DNA from: Paracoccaceae bacterium
GTDB taxonomy: Bacteria > Pseudomonadota > Alphaproteobacteria > Rhodobacterales > Rhodobacteraceae
Length of the DNA stretch: 64,000 nt
Direction: 5' to 3'
Assembly (NCBI GenBank): GCA_014872875.1
Contig: WKFI01000007.1
Location: forward strand, 112,495-176,494
Positions within the stretch are counted from its first letter, which is position 1; the number at the start of each line of letters is the position of its first letter. This document shows positions 8,164 through 17,340 of this stretch, piece after piece. The notes under the pieces were generated by a model. It was not told where the DNA came from and did no database searches. It saw nothing but the letters and a program-made list of their open reading frames with translations. The position numbers were made by a program, and so were the translations under genes.

Positions 8164-8232
8164 GAGGGGCGTTGCCCTTCTTGGCCCGTTAGGCCAATTC
8201 ACCCCAAGGTATTTGAAACCAGAAAGAAGCAG
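8164..8232 (-). repeat. Dispersed repeat, family A, copy 1
   Basis: Read on the minus strand, it is CTGCTTCTTTCTGGTTTCAA then ATACCTTGGGGTG (core 8200-8232), followed by a hairpin TTGGCC-TAACG-GGCCAA and a second imperfect hairpin around AAGGGC-AAC-GCCCCT. It begins 12 nt after the ampD stop, in the ampD direction. Related copies are near 34.76 kb and 60.92 kb. Confidence 0.65.
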
Positions 8233-8244
8233 CAGAGTGGCGCA

Positions 8245-8907
8245 TCAGGCGGGCGGCAGGGCAAGGAGGTCGTCCTGACACAGCGGTCCGATACCCCAGG
8301 GACGAAACCGAAGGCGGACACCAGCGAGGAGTGTTTCGTCGTCGACCGGCGCCGTGAAACCCACGGCTCGGGCGGCCTCTCTGAACGGGACTTCCGTGTT
8401 GCCCTGCCGGCCTCGGGCTTGGGCCAGCCCCAGTCTGGCCAGCCTTTCCCAGTCAAAACGCGAGCCAGGATCAAACTTGCGCCCGGGCGCCATGTCGGAA
8501 TGACCGATCACGCCCTCGGGCGGGATGTCCCAGCGGGTCATGATATCCGCAAGCAGCTTTTCCAGCCGTGTCATCTGCGGCTGCGAAAACGGATGGGTGC
8601 CGCGATTGTCCAGTTCGATCCCGATGGAGCGGGAGTTGATGTCGCCCTGACCATGCCACTCCCCTGCCCCGGCATGCCAGGCGCGATTGCCTTCGGCAAC
8701 CATCTGCCACAACATCCCATCGTTTCCGATCAGGTAATGCGCCGATACTTCGGCTTGCGGGTCACACAACCTGTCCAACGCCGCCTGAGCGCTGTCCATG
8801 GCAGTGTAATGAAGAACGATCAGACGGGGCTGCAGCCCATCGCGGCGCGGGCCGAAATTGGACGACGGGTGCCAGTGGGCACCGTTGGTGTCCGGTCCGT
8901 TGCTCAG
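8245..8907 (-). CDS. ampD: N-acetylmuramoyl-L-alanine amidase, AmpD family (probable CTG start)
   Basis: A zinc amidase (Amidase_2 domain) that cleaves the lactyl-peptide bond of anhydro-muropeptides during cell-wall recycling. Conserved parts are SSNFGPRRDG, then VLHYTA (zinc His at residue 33), NSRSIGIELDNRG, and GHSDMAPGRKFDPG with the second zinc His and Asp. The first ATG would delete the VLHYT strand and its zinc ligand. In the correct frame no ATG or GTG occurs before an upstream stop, leaving a CTG at 8905-8907. That CTG overlaps the TGA of the preceding lipoprotein gene and gives 220 residues, the usual family length. Translation is therefore probably coupled to that gene. Confidence 0.85.
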   Translation of the reverse strand: MSNGPDTNGAHWHPSSNFGPRRDGLQPRLIVLHYTAMDSAQAALDRLCDPQAEVSAHYLIGNDGMLWQMVAEGNRAWHAGAGEWHGQGDINSRSIGIELDNRGTHPFSQPQMTRLEKLLADIMTRWDIPPEGVIGHSDMAPGRKFDPGSRFDWERLARLGLAQARGRQGNTEVPFREAARAVGFTAPVDDETLLAGVRLRFRPWGIGPLCQDDLLALPPA

Positions 8908-9719
8908 TTGCCCGCAACCTTGCGGAACGGGGCCGGGTCCCAGTCACAAGCAAAGCCGTCCCCATCCGGGTCCAGCGCCTGACGATCGCGGGTTGGGCCG
9001 CCATTGGCCAGAAAGTTGATCTGGGCCAGGTCGGCTGAAGCGAACTTGGCACAGTTTCGCTGGTTGCGCGCCTGCATGTTAATGCCGGCACGCGTATAGA
9101 TCCGTTCACCCTTGGGGTTCGAGGTGGACAAAGCGTATTGCACGATATTGGGCTGACCCGCGCCTGACCGGCTGGGCAATTCCGTGGGCTGCACAACTTG
9201 GAACTGTTCCTTGTTGCGGGCAATCCGTTCAGCATCGCTTTCGATGGTTTGGCGCGAGGACACTGCCCCAAAGTCGTTTTCGTCCGAAATTCCCGCATTG
9301 GACACAATGGTCGGCGCCGGATTGGACGGGCTGGCCTCAAGAGGAGCCACGCCGGAATTGGATTCGGCCGCGGCCAGTGCCGCTGCTGTTTCGCGCGCGA
9401 TGTCGTCATTGGTGGTCGCAGGCGGCAATGGGGCGACCGTTGCGCTCTGCGGTGCAGGGATCGACGTAGCGGTGTTCCATCCCGGTGCATTCGGTTCCGA
9501 CAGTGTTGCAGGCAGCGGGGTCGGCTGCGGTGGGATCGCCGTTTCCGACGATACCACCGCAGGAGGCACCAGTTGGTCCCCATTTATGGTCTGCCCCGGA
9601 GCCGGGTCAGAGGGTGTCGTCCCCAAATCGTCAAACCCGACGCCTGCCGCGCTGTCGGGGATCGCCGGATCGCAAGCGGCAAGGCCGCTCACCAAAAGAA
9701 GGGAGACAACAATACGCAT
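8904..9719 (-). CDS. Lipoprotein with C-terminal Excalibur-like calcium-binding motif
   Basis: A 271-residue predicted lipoprotein. The signal peptide MRIVVSLLLVSGLAACDPA has lipobox GLAAC (Cys16). A long low-complexity stretch rich in proline, alanine, serine and threonine follows (about residues 20-150). The C-terminal part contains ARNQRNCAKFASADLAQ and LDPDGDGFACDWDPAPFR, a D-x-D-x-D-G-x-x-C motif as in the Excalibur extracellular calcium-binding domain. The proline-rich part probably spans the periplasm or cell wall. Its stop overlaps the presumed CTG start of ampD, which suggests a joint role at the envelope. Earlier in-frame starts would precede the signal peptide. Confidence 0.75.
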   Translation of the reverse strand: MRIVVSLLLVSGLAACDPAIPDSAAGVGFDDLGTTPSDPAPGQTINGDQLVPPAVVSSETAIPPQPTPLPATLSEPNAPGWNTATSIPAPQSATVAPLPPATTNDDIARETAAALAAAESNSGVAPLEASPSNPAPTIVSNAGISDENDFGAVSSRQTIESDAERIARNKEQFQVVQPTELPSRSGAGQPNIVQYALSTSNPKGERIYTRAGINMQARNQRNCAKFASADLAQINFLANGGPTRDRQALDPDGDGFACDWDPAPFRKVAGN

Positions 9720-9762
9720 GACTGCTTTCCTGCCGTTTTTTTGCTTTTGCTTGGCGCCCGTC

Positions 9763-11250
9763 TTACCACCATTTGCCCGGTTTGGCCACAAATCCAGCGG
9801 CCTGCTCCAGCGCATAGGCGGTGTTCAGCAGATCGCCTTCCTCCCAAGGCTTACCGATCAGTTGCAAGCCCAGCGGCAGACCCTGAGCGTCCAGCCCGGC
9901 GGGAACCGAAACGCCTGGCAGACCAGCCAGGTTCACGGTCACTGTAAAGACGTCGTTCAGATACATCTGCACCGGGTCGGCATCGGTCATTTCGCCCAGC
10001 CCAAAGGCCGCAGACGGCGTGGCCGGGGTCAGGATCGCATCGACACCGGCAGCAAAGACATCTTCGAAGTCTTTCTTGATCAGGGTACGGACGCGACGCG
10101 CGCGGTTGTAGTAGGCGTCATAAAAGCCTGCCGACAGCACATAGGTGCCGACCATCACGCGGCGTTGCACCTCGTGTCCAAAACCTTCAGCGCGCGTTTT
10201 TTCGTACATCTCGGTGATGCCGTCGCCAGCTTCCAGCGTGGCGCGGTGGCCATAGCGGACGCCGTCATAGCGGGCAAGGTTCGACGAAGCTTCGGCCGGG
10301 GCAATTACGTAATAGGCAGGCAGAGCGTACTTGGTGTGCGGCAGCGAGATATCAACGATCTCGGCGCCTGCGTCCTTGAGCATTGCAGCGCCGTCGGCCC
10401 AGAGCTTTTCAATCTCAGCCGGCATGCCGTCCATGCGGTATTCTTTTGGGATGCCGATCTTTTTGCCGCGGATATCGCCGGTCAGCATCGCCTCGAAATT
10501 CGGCACCGCCAGGTCGGCGCTAGTCGAATCCTTGGGGTCGTGACCACACATGGCTTCGAGCATGATGGCCGCGTCGCGCACGTCCTTGGTCATCGGACCC
10601 GCCTGATCCAGCGAGGAGGCAAAGGCGACGATACCCCAGCGCGAGCAGCGCCCGTAGGTGGGCTTGATACCGGTGATGCCGGTGAACGCTGCAGGCTGAC
10701 GGATTGAACCCCCGGTGTCGGTGCCGGTAGCGGCCAGGCACAGATCAGCCGCAACGGCAGCAGCAGACCCGCCCGAGGATCCGCCCGGGGTCAGCTCTGC
10801 GTCATCATTGCCACGGCGCCACGGGCTGACGGCATTGCCATAGACCGAAGTTTCGTTTGACGAACCCATGGCGAATTCGTCCATGTTCAGCTTGCCCAAC
10901 ATGACCGCACCCGCGTCCTGCAGCTGCTGCGACACGGTGGATTCGTATTCAGGCTTGAAGCCTTCCAGGATACCCGACGCCGCTTGGGATGCGACGCCTT
11001 TGGTGCAGAACAGGTCCTTGATGCCGATGGGCAGGCCACACATGGCAGGTGCGTCGCCCGCGGCGAGGCGCGCGTCAGCGGCCTTTGCCCGTTCCAAAGC
11101 GATTTCGGGCGTCTTGTGGACAAAAGCGTTCAGAGCATCCGCTGCATCGATGGCCGACAAGCAGGTTTCGGTCAGCTCGACGCTGGTGGTTTCGCCCTTA
11201 CGCAGCAGGTCGCGGGCCTCTGCCAAGCCAAGTTTATTCAGTTCAGTCAT
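9763..11250 (-). CDS. gatA: Aspartyl/glutamyl-tRNA amidotransferase subunit A
   Basis: A 495-residue amidase-signature enzyme. The Ser-cisSer-Lys triad is visible: Lys in [11 protein letters not shown] (about residue 78), Ser in [13 protein letters not shown] and Ser in [16 protein letters not shown]. GatA releases ammonia from glutamine, which the GatCAB complex uses to convert misacylated Glu-tRNA(Gln) or Asp-tRNA(Asn) into the correct amide. The start codon overlaps the gatC stop by one base (TAATG), indicating translational coupling. GatB is not in the window; it is often unlinked in alphaproteobacteria. Confidence 0.97.
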   Translation of the reverse strand: MTELNKLGLAEARDLLRKGETTSVELTETCLSAIDAADALNAFVHKTPEIALERAKAADARLAAGDAPAMCGLPIGIKDLFCTKGVASQAASGILEGFKPEYESTVSQQLQDAGAVMLGKLNMDEFAMGSSNETSVYGNAVSPWRRGNDDAELTPGGSSGGSAAAVAADLCLAATGTDTGGSIRQPAAFTGITGIKPTYGRCSRWGIVAFASSLDQAGPMTKDVRDAAIMLEAMCGHDPKDSTSADLAVPNFEAMLTGDIRGKKIGIPKEYRMDGMPAEIEKLWADGAAMLKDAGAEIVDISLPHTKYALPAYYVIAPAEASSNLARYDGVRYGHRATLEAGDGITEMYEKTRAEGFGHEVQRRVMVGTYVLSAGFYDAYYNRARRVRTLIKKDFEDVFAAGVDAILTPATPSAAFGLGEMTDADPVQMYLNDVFTVTVNLAGLPGVSVPAGLDAQGLPLGLQLIGKPWEEGDLLNTAYALEQAAGFVAKPGKWW

Positions 11251-11537
11251 TATTCAACCACCTTCGGAACTGCAAAGAAGCCTTCACGCGCGTCCGGCGC
11301 GTTGGCGAGCACTTTTGCGGGTTGATCACCATCGGTCACCACGTCTTCGCGCCGCTTCAACCGTTGCGGCGTGACCGAGGTCATCGGCTCGACCCCTTCG
11401 ACATCCACCTCGTTCAGCTGCTCGATGAAACCAAGGATGGTATTGAATTCGGAGGCCAGAGCGCCCAGCGCATCCTCTTCGACCTTGATCCGGGCCAGTT
11501 TGGCCACCTTGGCGGCAGTGCTTTGGTCAATCGACAT
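11250..11537 (-). CDS. gatC: Aspartyl/glutamyl-tRNA amidotransferase subunit C
   Basis: A 95-residue protein with the GatC pattern: VAKLARIKV near residue 10, [20 protein letters not shown] at about residues 33-52 and a C-terminal R-x-D-x-V region. GatC wraps around GatA and stabilises its contact with GatB in the tRNA-dependent amidotransferase. It is the first gene of a gatC-gatA pair. Confidence 0.96.
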   Translation of the reverse strand: MSIDQSTAAKVAKLARIKVEEDALGALASEFNTILGFIEQLNEVDVEGVEPMTSVTPQRLKRREDVVTDGDQPAKVLANAPDAREGFFAVPKVVE

Positions 11538-11651
11538 CGGCTTCCCTCATATGCGTCAATGAGGCATTTACCGCCGAGCGGAGCGGGTCGCAAGAGCGGA
11601 CCATGTATTGCACAGGACCAGATCCCCTTTGCGACAGAATTCAGCCTATCG

Positions 11652-12293
11652 TCAGGCCCGCCGAACCAGTGCGTTGGCCGCCTGCCCCAGGATCAGCATC
11701 CCTGCCCCGCCGATAACCGACGCGGCATATCGGTTGATCCTCAAAAGCGTCTCCGAGCGGGTCATCATCTGCCGTGCTTTGGACGCCGCCACTGCATACG
11801 GCGTAAGGATGGCAGTCAGCACCAGAACCGTCAGTGCGCAAAGCATCAGCCAATCCGTCAACCCGATGGATTTCAGGTCCATCACCGTCGGCGTCAGTGC
11901 CAGATAGAAGACAATAGTCTTGGGGTTGCCCAAAGTGACCGCAAAACCGGCCAGAAACGCCTTGAACCCGCCTTTTCCATTGGTGGCTTCAACCCTGGTC
12001 AGGCCCGCTTCACTGGTCCAGAACTTGTACCCCAGATAGATAAGGTACAGCCCGCCCAGGGCCTTGATGATCAGAAACGCGCCTGCAAAGGTCTGGGCAA
12101 TGGCCGCCAGACCCGCAATCGCCACGGTGAGATAGACCAGATCCCCCAAGGCGATGCCAGCCATCATGCACAAGGCCGCACGCAACCCTCCGCCAAAGCT
12201 CTGCCCCACCAGGGCGGCAATTCCCGGCCCCGGAATGACCGCAGCGATTGCCAAGGCTGCGACATAGGCCAAAAGCGGAGCAAAGCTCTCCAT
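11652..12293 (-). CDS. LysE/RhtB-family amino-acid exporter
   Basis: A 213-residue inner-membrane protein with about six hydrophobic segments. The N-terminal PGPGIAALVGQSFGGGLR (from about residue 21) and GLYLIYLGYKFW at about residues 80-91 are characteristic of LysE-family translocators, which export amino acids or their derivatives. The ATG at 12293 was chosen over a preceding in-frame TTG. Substrate specificity cannot be read from the sequence. It stands between gatC and the ceramidase-like gene, all on the same strand but with gaps of about 100 nt. Confidence 0.87.
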   Translation of the reverse strand: MESFAPLLAYVAALAIAAVIPGPGIAALVGQSFGGGLRAALCMMAGIALGDLVYLTVAIAGLAAIAQTFAGAFLIIKALGGLYLIYLGYKFWTSEAGLTRVEATNGKGGFKAFLAGFAVTLGNPKTIVFYLALTPTVMDLKSIGLTDWLMLCALTVLVLTAILTPYAVAASKARQMMTRSETLLRINRYAASVIGGAGMLILGQAANALVRRA

Positions 12294-12394
12294 CAAGGGA
12301 TCTCCCGTTCAGTCACCGCCGCCTGCGTATTGCGTGCCCATCGGGACAGCAACGTCTTTCTGCCTGTCAGGCTTGAACGCGCGCGCGCTGCGGT

Positions 12395-13045
12395 TCAGGT
12401 GCAACTCAGGCGGTGGCGCCTGTAGACCTCGATCATCCAGCCCAGCATGGTGGCGTTCAGGATGTGCCACATGAAATGCGTGCCAAAGGGTGTTCCTTCG
12501 CACGTCGGCAGGTCCAGACTGCGGAAGATGATCGACAGGATCAGGATCCCGGCACCGATGGCCAGCCCTCTTGAGGCTTGCGGAAGGCGACGCCGCAGCA
12601 GAACGGCATAGATCAGGATCAGCAGAGGCACTGGTGCGTACCCGGCGGAACTACCCAACCCCGGCACCATCTGAAACAAGGGCAACGTGGCTGCCGCATA
12701 GGGGAAAAACAGGAGCGTCGCGCCAAACGCCCACATGGGCCGCATCCCCCACATGTCGCGATTGGCGGCAAATATATAGGTCAGGACGTAGAGCGCGATT
12801 GGCGTGGTATCGGCAATCGCGGCCCAAACCGTAGCATGGGTATGGAACAGATAACTGCCAATCCCGATTGCTGCCAAAATAATGCACAACAGCCGCGCCA
12901 GGCCAAGGCCCGGCCCCTGCACGCGTCGCCACATGACGAGGGCTGCCACCAGAAAAGCTGCGTTTGTAATCGCGTTGATCGGCTCGGCCCAGTACTCTGG
13001 CCCCAACCGTTCGCAATAGGCGTCAATTTCGCGCGTCCACTCCAT
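12395..13045 (-). CDS. Ceramidase-domain membrane protein
   Basis: A 216-residue protein with about seven hydrophobic segments. It carries alkaline-ceramidase/CREST-type metal-site motifs: GSYLFHTHATVWAAIADTTP (about residues 82-101), with an HxH and an Asp, and near the C-terminus FGTHFMWHILNATML with two histidines. Known family members hydrolyse ceramide amides or act in related membrane hydrolysis. The bacterial members are largely uncharacterised. The ATG after the divergent spacer was chosen because the longer reading runs antisense into the neighbour. It is divergent from the UPF0173 hydrolase, with 58 nt between the starts, so the two share a promoter region. Confidence 0.8.
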   Translation of the reverse strand: MEWTREIDAYCERLGPEYWAEPINAITNAAFLVAALVMWRRVQGPGLGLARLLCIILAAIGIGSYLFHTHATVWAAIADTTPIALYVLTYIFAANRDMWGMRPMWAFGATLLFFPYAAATLPLFQMVPGLGSSAGYAPVPLLILIYAVLLRRRLPQASRGLAIGAGILILSIIFRSLDLPTCEGTPFGTHFMWHILNATMLGWMIEVYRRHRLSCT

Positions 13046-13103
13046 GGATTTTTGTTTAGCTGGTGCTAGGCTGTTTTCAACGTCGAAAAAGGAGTTTTCT
13101 TTC

Positions 13104-13796
13104 ATGGATATCATTTGGCTGGGCCACGGCAGTTTTCGCATCGAAACCGGCGACCATGTTTTGCTGATCGATCCCTGGCTGACCGGCAACCCGGTTCTGC
13201 CCGAAAACCAGCACGACGCCGCGGTTGCGGGCGGCACTCATATCCTGCTGACCCACACCCATTTCGATCATGTGGTCGATGTGCTGCCTTTGGCCAAGAA
13301 GCTTGGTGTTCCGGTTGTCGGCCAATATGACCTGATGGGTTTCTGGGGTGAAACCGAAGGGATCGAGACCGTCGGTTTCAACAAGGGCGGCACAGTGGAT
13401 CTGGGCGGGGTGCAGGTGTCGATGGTTCCGGCTTCCCACAGTTCGACCTTCAGTACTCCCGATGGGCTGCGCACTGGCGGCACCGAAGTGGGTTTCATGA
13501 TCCGTGCCGAAGGGAAAACTGTCTACGTTTCGGGTGATACCGACATCATGGCCGACATGGACTGGATGGGTGATTATTATCAACCCGATGTCGGCATCCT
13601 GTCCGCAGGAGGCCATTTTACAATGGACATGAAAGGCACGGCCTACGCCGCCAAACGCTATTTCGATTTCAAGACCGTTATCCCTTGCCACTACAAGACC
13701 TTCCCGATCCTGGAACAATCTGCGCAAGACCTGATCGACGGGCTGCCCGGCGTGGCCGTGATCGAACCGGAGATCATGAAGGCGATTACAGTCTGA
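13104..13796 (+). CDS. UPF0173-type metallo-beta-lactamase-fold hydrolase
   Basis: A 230-residue cytoplasmic protein beginning MDIIWLGHGSFRIETGDHVL. It has the metal-binding THTHFDHVVD motif (about residues 54-63), a VSGDTD segment and CHYKTFPILEQ near the end. It matches the UPF0173 family of metal-dependent hydrolases (YtkL-like). The natural substrate is not known for most members. AAGGAG 11 nt upstream supports this start. It is divergent from the ceramidase-like gene, and the following 288 nt hold no gene I can support. Confidence 0.88.
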   Translation: MDIIWLGHGSFRIETGDHVLLIDPWLTGNPVLPENQHDAAVAGGTHILLTHTHFDHVVDVLPLAKKLGVPVVGQYDLMGFWGETEGIETVGFNKGGTVDLGGVQVSMVPASHSSTFSTPDGLRTGGTEVGFMIRAEGKTVYVSGDTDIMADMDWMGDYYQPDVGILSAGGHFTMDMKGTAYAAKRYFDFKTVIPCHYKTFPILEQSAQDLIDGLPGVAVIEPEIMKAITV

Positions 13797-14084
13797 ATAG
13801 GCAGGAATTTGCCACCAGGCCTTGTTGCCTGACAAATCGGACCCTTGGCTGGCCCGTCCGGAAACGGTTGGCCGGCCACAGGCACCTTGACGCATCACCG
13901 GCCAGATACGCCCTATGGACGCGCTGGATCGGTTGCTCTAAGAGAGCCAAAGATCATTGCGGTCAGAGAAAAAGGGATTTACGCGTGCTGAACGGGCAAA
14001 GCCCGACCCAGTGACGAAACGGTTTCTGCAACAAACCTCGTCAGTTTTATCCCTGCTAGTCCGGACCAGAAGCAAAAGAAGAAG

Positions 14085-14951
14085 ATGAGATTTCGTCGAA
14101 TGTGGAACGACTTTCCCAAGACTGATGAGGTGAACCGGGTTCGGTTCGAGCGCGAGATCCAAAGAGCAATCCCAGCTCCGACCCAGTACACGATGTTCTT
14201 CACACCCCGGTCCGGCAGTTCCTGGGTAACGGATGTCGTAACACGCGCCGAACGGTTGGGCATGCCGGGCGAGTATTTCAATCCCAACATGATGCGCAAG
14301 ATTTCAACAGCGCTGAACGCCACCTCTCTGGAAGAGTATCGGGATATACTAACGCGCCGTAGGGTCACAAAAGGCATCTTCGGGCAGCAGATCACGCATC
14401 ACCAACTCATGGCCGTGTTCGGCTCTCCTGACAGATTTATGGAGCTGTTTCCACAGAAAGACTGCTTCTGGCTGATCCGCGAAGATATCGTGCTGCAGGG
14501 CGTGTCCCTGTTCAAGATGCAGCACACGAACCTCTCTCACGCGCCTCAGGCCAGCGATGAGGAGTTCCAGAAGCGTGAAGACCTTTTTGTTTACGACGCC
14601 AAGGAAATCAACCAGTGGATCCGACATATCCGTGCGGCCGAAATCGGGTCGGAGGCCATGTTTGAAAAGTTTGACCTGCGTCCGTTCCGGATGAGTTATG
14701 AGCGCAATACACAGCTCAAACCGCGGCGGCTGGTCAATATAATGGCCCGTTTCCTTGACGCTCCAAAGGAACAGAACCTGAAAATCGAAAGCGTTCACAA
14801 AAAGATCGGTACCGATGCGAACCAAGTTTTTGCGGATCGATTCCGAGAAGAAAACCCTGACTTTGTTGCGCAATTGGAAGAAGAACGGCAGCCGATGATT
14901 GAAAAACTTCGGACCTTCAAGGAAGCCCCGCAGGAAAGCCAAGCCAGCTGA
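14085..14951 (+). CDS. Stf0-family sulfotransferase
   Basis: A 288-residue cytoplasmic sulfotransferase. The 5' phosphosulfate-binding loop is FTPRSGSSWVTDVV at about residues 39-52. The second PAPS-contacting segment is LIREDIVLQGVSLFKMQHT at about residues 129-147. This pattern matches the Stf0 group, whose mycobacterial prototype sulfates trehalose. The acceptor here is unknown. Possible acceptors include a lipid headgroup, a glycan or a metabolite. The gene stands alone in front of a convergent kinase gene, 62 nt from its end, with no visible partner genes. Confidence 0.75.
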   Translation: MRFRRMWNDFPKTDEVNRVRFEREIQRAIPAPTQYTMFFTPRSGSSWVTDVVTRAERLGMPGEYFNPNMMRKISTALNATSLEEYRDILTRRRVTKGIFGQQITHHQLMAVFGSPDRFMELFPQKDCFWLIREDIVLQGVSLFKMQHTNLSHAPQASDEEFQKREDLFVYDAKEINQWIRHIRAAEIGSEAMFEKFDLRPFRMSYERNTQLKPRRLVNIMARFLDAPKEQNLKIESVHKKIGTDANQVFADRFREENPDFVAQLEEERQPMIEKLRTFKEAPQESQAS

Positions 14952-15013
14952 CCCAAAGCGACCGCCGTCACGCGCAATAGTGTTCCGGAAAATGCTCGGG
15001 CGCCAACCCGTCT

Positions 15014-15868
15014 TTATCCGTTCAGTGAGCGGTCGCGAGTTTCCAGGGCCACGGCCAGCAGCTCGGTCTCCGGGTCCGCCTTCAGAACCCCGCCGCATCG
15101 CCAACTGATCGACAAGGCGATCTTGACAGGAATCCAAGTCAGAAGCCTGTGGCGGTCCACGCTCAGTCCCTCCGCGACTTGCGTGGCAAACCGCTCGATC
15201 CGCCGCGGATCCGAAGCCACGTCAAACTTGCCCCGCGGATGGCGAAACGCATTTGCCAGCTCATAGGCGGCTTCACCGACAACGCCTTTTGGGTCAAAAG
15301 CAACCGGGCCGCGCGCCGTTTGCATGACATTGTCATGGTGCAGATCGCCGTGCAGCACGCGCTGATCCTGCGGAGTGTTCACAAGGTCCCGCGCCAGGGC
15401 CTGACAACGGACAACATCCCTTTGCACTTCACTGGAAACATCTGCCGAACATCTCAGATCCAGTACAGCCTGCAGCCAGTCTTGGATACGGGGGTAGCCC
15501 CGATCCCGGACTGTTTGTCCATGCAATCGGGTTGCGACATCCACCAGCTCGGCACAGGCGCGCTCGTCCTCACCGGCGCGACTAAGATCCCCGAGTGTCG
15601 GCCCTTCCAGCCATTCCAGTAGAACGGCGTTGTCTCGTACTGACAGAACTGATACAGCCCCCTGCCCGTTGATCTGGGACAGATAATCCGCCGCACAGGC
15701 TTCGTTGCGCAGCCCGTTTTCATAGATCTTCAAAGCCGCAGGGGTGCCATCGTACTGACGCACCTTCCAGACCTGCGCAATCGATGTTTGCGCGACACGC
15801 TCGGGCGCGTTGACCTGCATCCGGGCCAACAGCCCCGGATCAGGCAGAATGTCATCTGCGCTCGGCAA
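15014..15868 (-). CDS. APH(6)/hydroxyurea kinase-like small-molecule phosphotransferase
   Basis: A protein of up to 284 residues in the aminoglycoside/hydroxyurea antibiotic resistance kinase family. The catalytic loop LHGDLHHDNVM and the metal-binding segment AFDPKGVVGEAAYELAN are clear; both resemble the StrB-type APH(6) signature. Known members phosphorylate streptomycin or hydroxyurea, but chromosomal relatives in environmental bacteria may act on other small alcohols or amines. Resistance cannot be inferred from sequence alone. The longest start is a TTG inside the end of tadA (17-nt overlap); an ATG 16 codons later is the alternative. The overlap suggests co-transcription with tadA. Confidence 0.75.
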   Translation of the reverse strand: MPSADDILPDPGLLARMQVNAPERVAQTSIAQVWKVRQYDGTPAALKIYENGLRNEACAADYLSQINGQGAVSVLSVRDNAVLLEWLEGPTLGDLSRAGEDERACAELVDVATRLHGQTVRDRGYPRIQDWLQAVLDLRCSADVSSEVQRDVVRCQALARDLVNTPQDQRVLHGDLHHDNVMQTARGPVAFDPKGVVGEAAYELANAFRHPRGKFDVASDPRRIERFATQVAEGLSVDRHRLLTWIPVKIALSISWRCGGVLKADPETELLAVALETRDRSLNG

Positions 15869-16301
15869 AGAAGGCTTTCAGCAGTTCAACGCATTCTTCC
15901 TCGGCGATGCCATCGTAAACCTCGGGCTTGTGATGGGCTTGGCTGTGGTCGAACACCCGCGCGCCATGGGCGACCCCGCCGGATTTAGGGTCGGAAGCGC
16001 CATAGTAGATCCGATTGATCCGGGCTGCAGCCAGCGCGGCGGCACACATGGCGCACGGTTCCAGCGTGACATAAAGATCATATCCCATCAGGCGCTCGGA
16101 CCCGGCAGCGGCACAGGCCGCGCGCAGGGCGACGATTTCAGCATGGGCTGTGGGGTCGTTCCATTCGCGGGTCCGGTTGCCTGCGCGCGCCACAACTTCA
16201 CCCGAAGGTGAAACGATGACCGCGCCTACCGGGACCTCTCCGCGATCCGCGGCTGCGCGCGCCTCTGACAACGCAAGATCCATATGCGACGTGAACACCA
16301 T
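15852..16301 (-). CDS. tadA: tRNA-specific adenosine deaminase
   Basis: A 149-residue zinc deaminase of the CDA fold. DPTAHAEI carries the zinc His and catalytic Glu, and TLEPCAMCAAA carries the two zinc Cys. Together with GEVPVGAVIV and a length of about 150 residues this matches TadA, which converts A34 to inosine in tRNA-Arg(ACG). The start chosen (MVFTSHMDLALSEA) keeps the typical N-terminus; an ATG six codons later is possible. It is divergent from rluB, and its 3' end overlaps the kinase gene. Confidence 0.88.
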   Translation of the reverse strand: MVFTSHMDLALSEARAAADRGEVPVGAVIVSPSGEVVARAGNRTREWNDPTAHAEIVALRAACAAAGSERLMGYDLYVTLEPCAMCAAALAAARINRIYYGASDPKSGGVAHGARVFDHSQAHHKPEVYDGIAEEECVELLKAFFAERR

Positions 16302-16362
16302 GCCCCTGACTGCACTGGAATGGGTGCTTTCGCAAGACCACGAAACCCTGTAGGAGCAGCGC

Positions 16363-17340
16363 ATGACCCAAAACCCGCCCCAATCTCCCGCCCCGAAAGG
16401 TGACCGAATCGCCAAAGTACTGGCACGCGCTGGTGTTGCATCGCGTCGCGAAGCCGAACGGATGATCGAAGCTGGGCGGGTGAGCGTGAATGGCAAGCGG
16501 ATCGACAGCCCGGCGCTAAACGTGACGCTCAAGGACCGGATCACCGTGGACGGGCAGCCGGTCAAGGACCCAGAACCGCCGCGCCTGTGGCTCTATCACA
16601 AGCCGCCGGGCCTGGTGACAACCACCAGCGACGAACAGGGACGCACGACAATCTTCGACGATCTGCCGGAAGAGCTTCCCCGGGTGATGAGCGTGGGGCG
16701 GTTGGACCTGAATTCCGAAGGTCTTCTGCTTTTGACCAATGATGGTGGCATCAAGCGGCAGTTGGAGCTGCCCTCGACCGGGTGGTTGCGCAAATATCGG
16801 GTGCGGATCAATGGCCGCCCAAAGGAGGCCGATTTCGAGCCGTTGCGAAAAGGTCTGGTGATCGGGGCCGAGAAATTCCAGCCGATGACCGTGACACTGG
16901 ACCGGCAGCAAGGGGCCAATGCATGGGTTACCGTGGGACTGCGCGAAGGAAAGAACCGCGAAATCCGCCGCGCTATGGAAGATATCGGGTTTTCGGTTAA
17001 CCGGCTGATCCGGGTGTCATATGGTCCTTTCCAGCTGGGCAGCTTGAAACCCGGCGAAGTCGAGGAACTGCGCCGCCGCGTGGTGCGCGATCAACTGGGT
17101 CTGGAGATCGAAGACCCTCAGGGAACAGCCAAGCCCAAGCGTCCGGCCGGCAAACCCCAGCGCAAGCGGCCCAGCAGCCTGGCCGGAAAGCCCGGACGCC
17201 CCAAGCCGCCCGAAGAATCCGCCACCGCCAGACGCGGGTCGGGCAAGCCCAATCCAGCAAAGCCGGACACGCGCAAGCCTGGAGCGCCCCATCACCCTGC
17301 CCGGAAACCCGGCGCAATGCGCAAGAAGCCGCGCTCCTGA
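16363..17340 (+). CDS. rluB: 23S rRNA pseudouridine synthase, RluB/RsuA family
   Basis: A 325-residue protein. An S4 RNA-binding domain covers about residues 14-75 (RIAKVLARAGVASRREAERM). The catalytic domain has SVGRLDLNSEGLLLLTND at about residues 109-126 with the catalytic Asp, and GLREGKNREIRRAME. The last 85 residues are a lysine-, proline- and arginine-rich disordered tail, as in RluB of other proteobacteria. It should isomerise U2605 (E. coli numbering) of 23S rRNA. TAGGAG lies 8 nt before the ATG. Confidence 0.92.
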   Translation: MTQNPPQSPAPKGDRIAKVLARAGVASRREAERMIEAGRVSVNGKRIDSPALNVTLKDRITVDGQPVKDPEPPRLWLYHKPPGLVTTTSDEQGRTTIFDDLPEELPRVMSVGRLDLNSEGLLLLTNDGGIKRQLELPSTGWLRKYRVRINGRPKEADFEPLRKGLVIGAEKFQPMTVTLDRQQGANAWVTVGLREGKNREIRRAMEDIGFSVNRLIRVSYGPFQLGSLKPGEVEELRRRVVRDQLGLEIEDPQGTAKPKRPAGKPQRKRPSSLAGKPGRPKPPEESATARRGSGKPNPAKPDTRKPGAPHHPARKPGAMRKKPRS

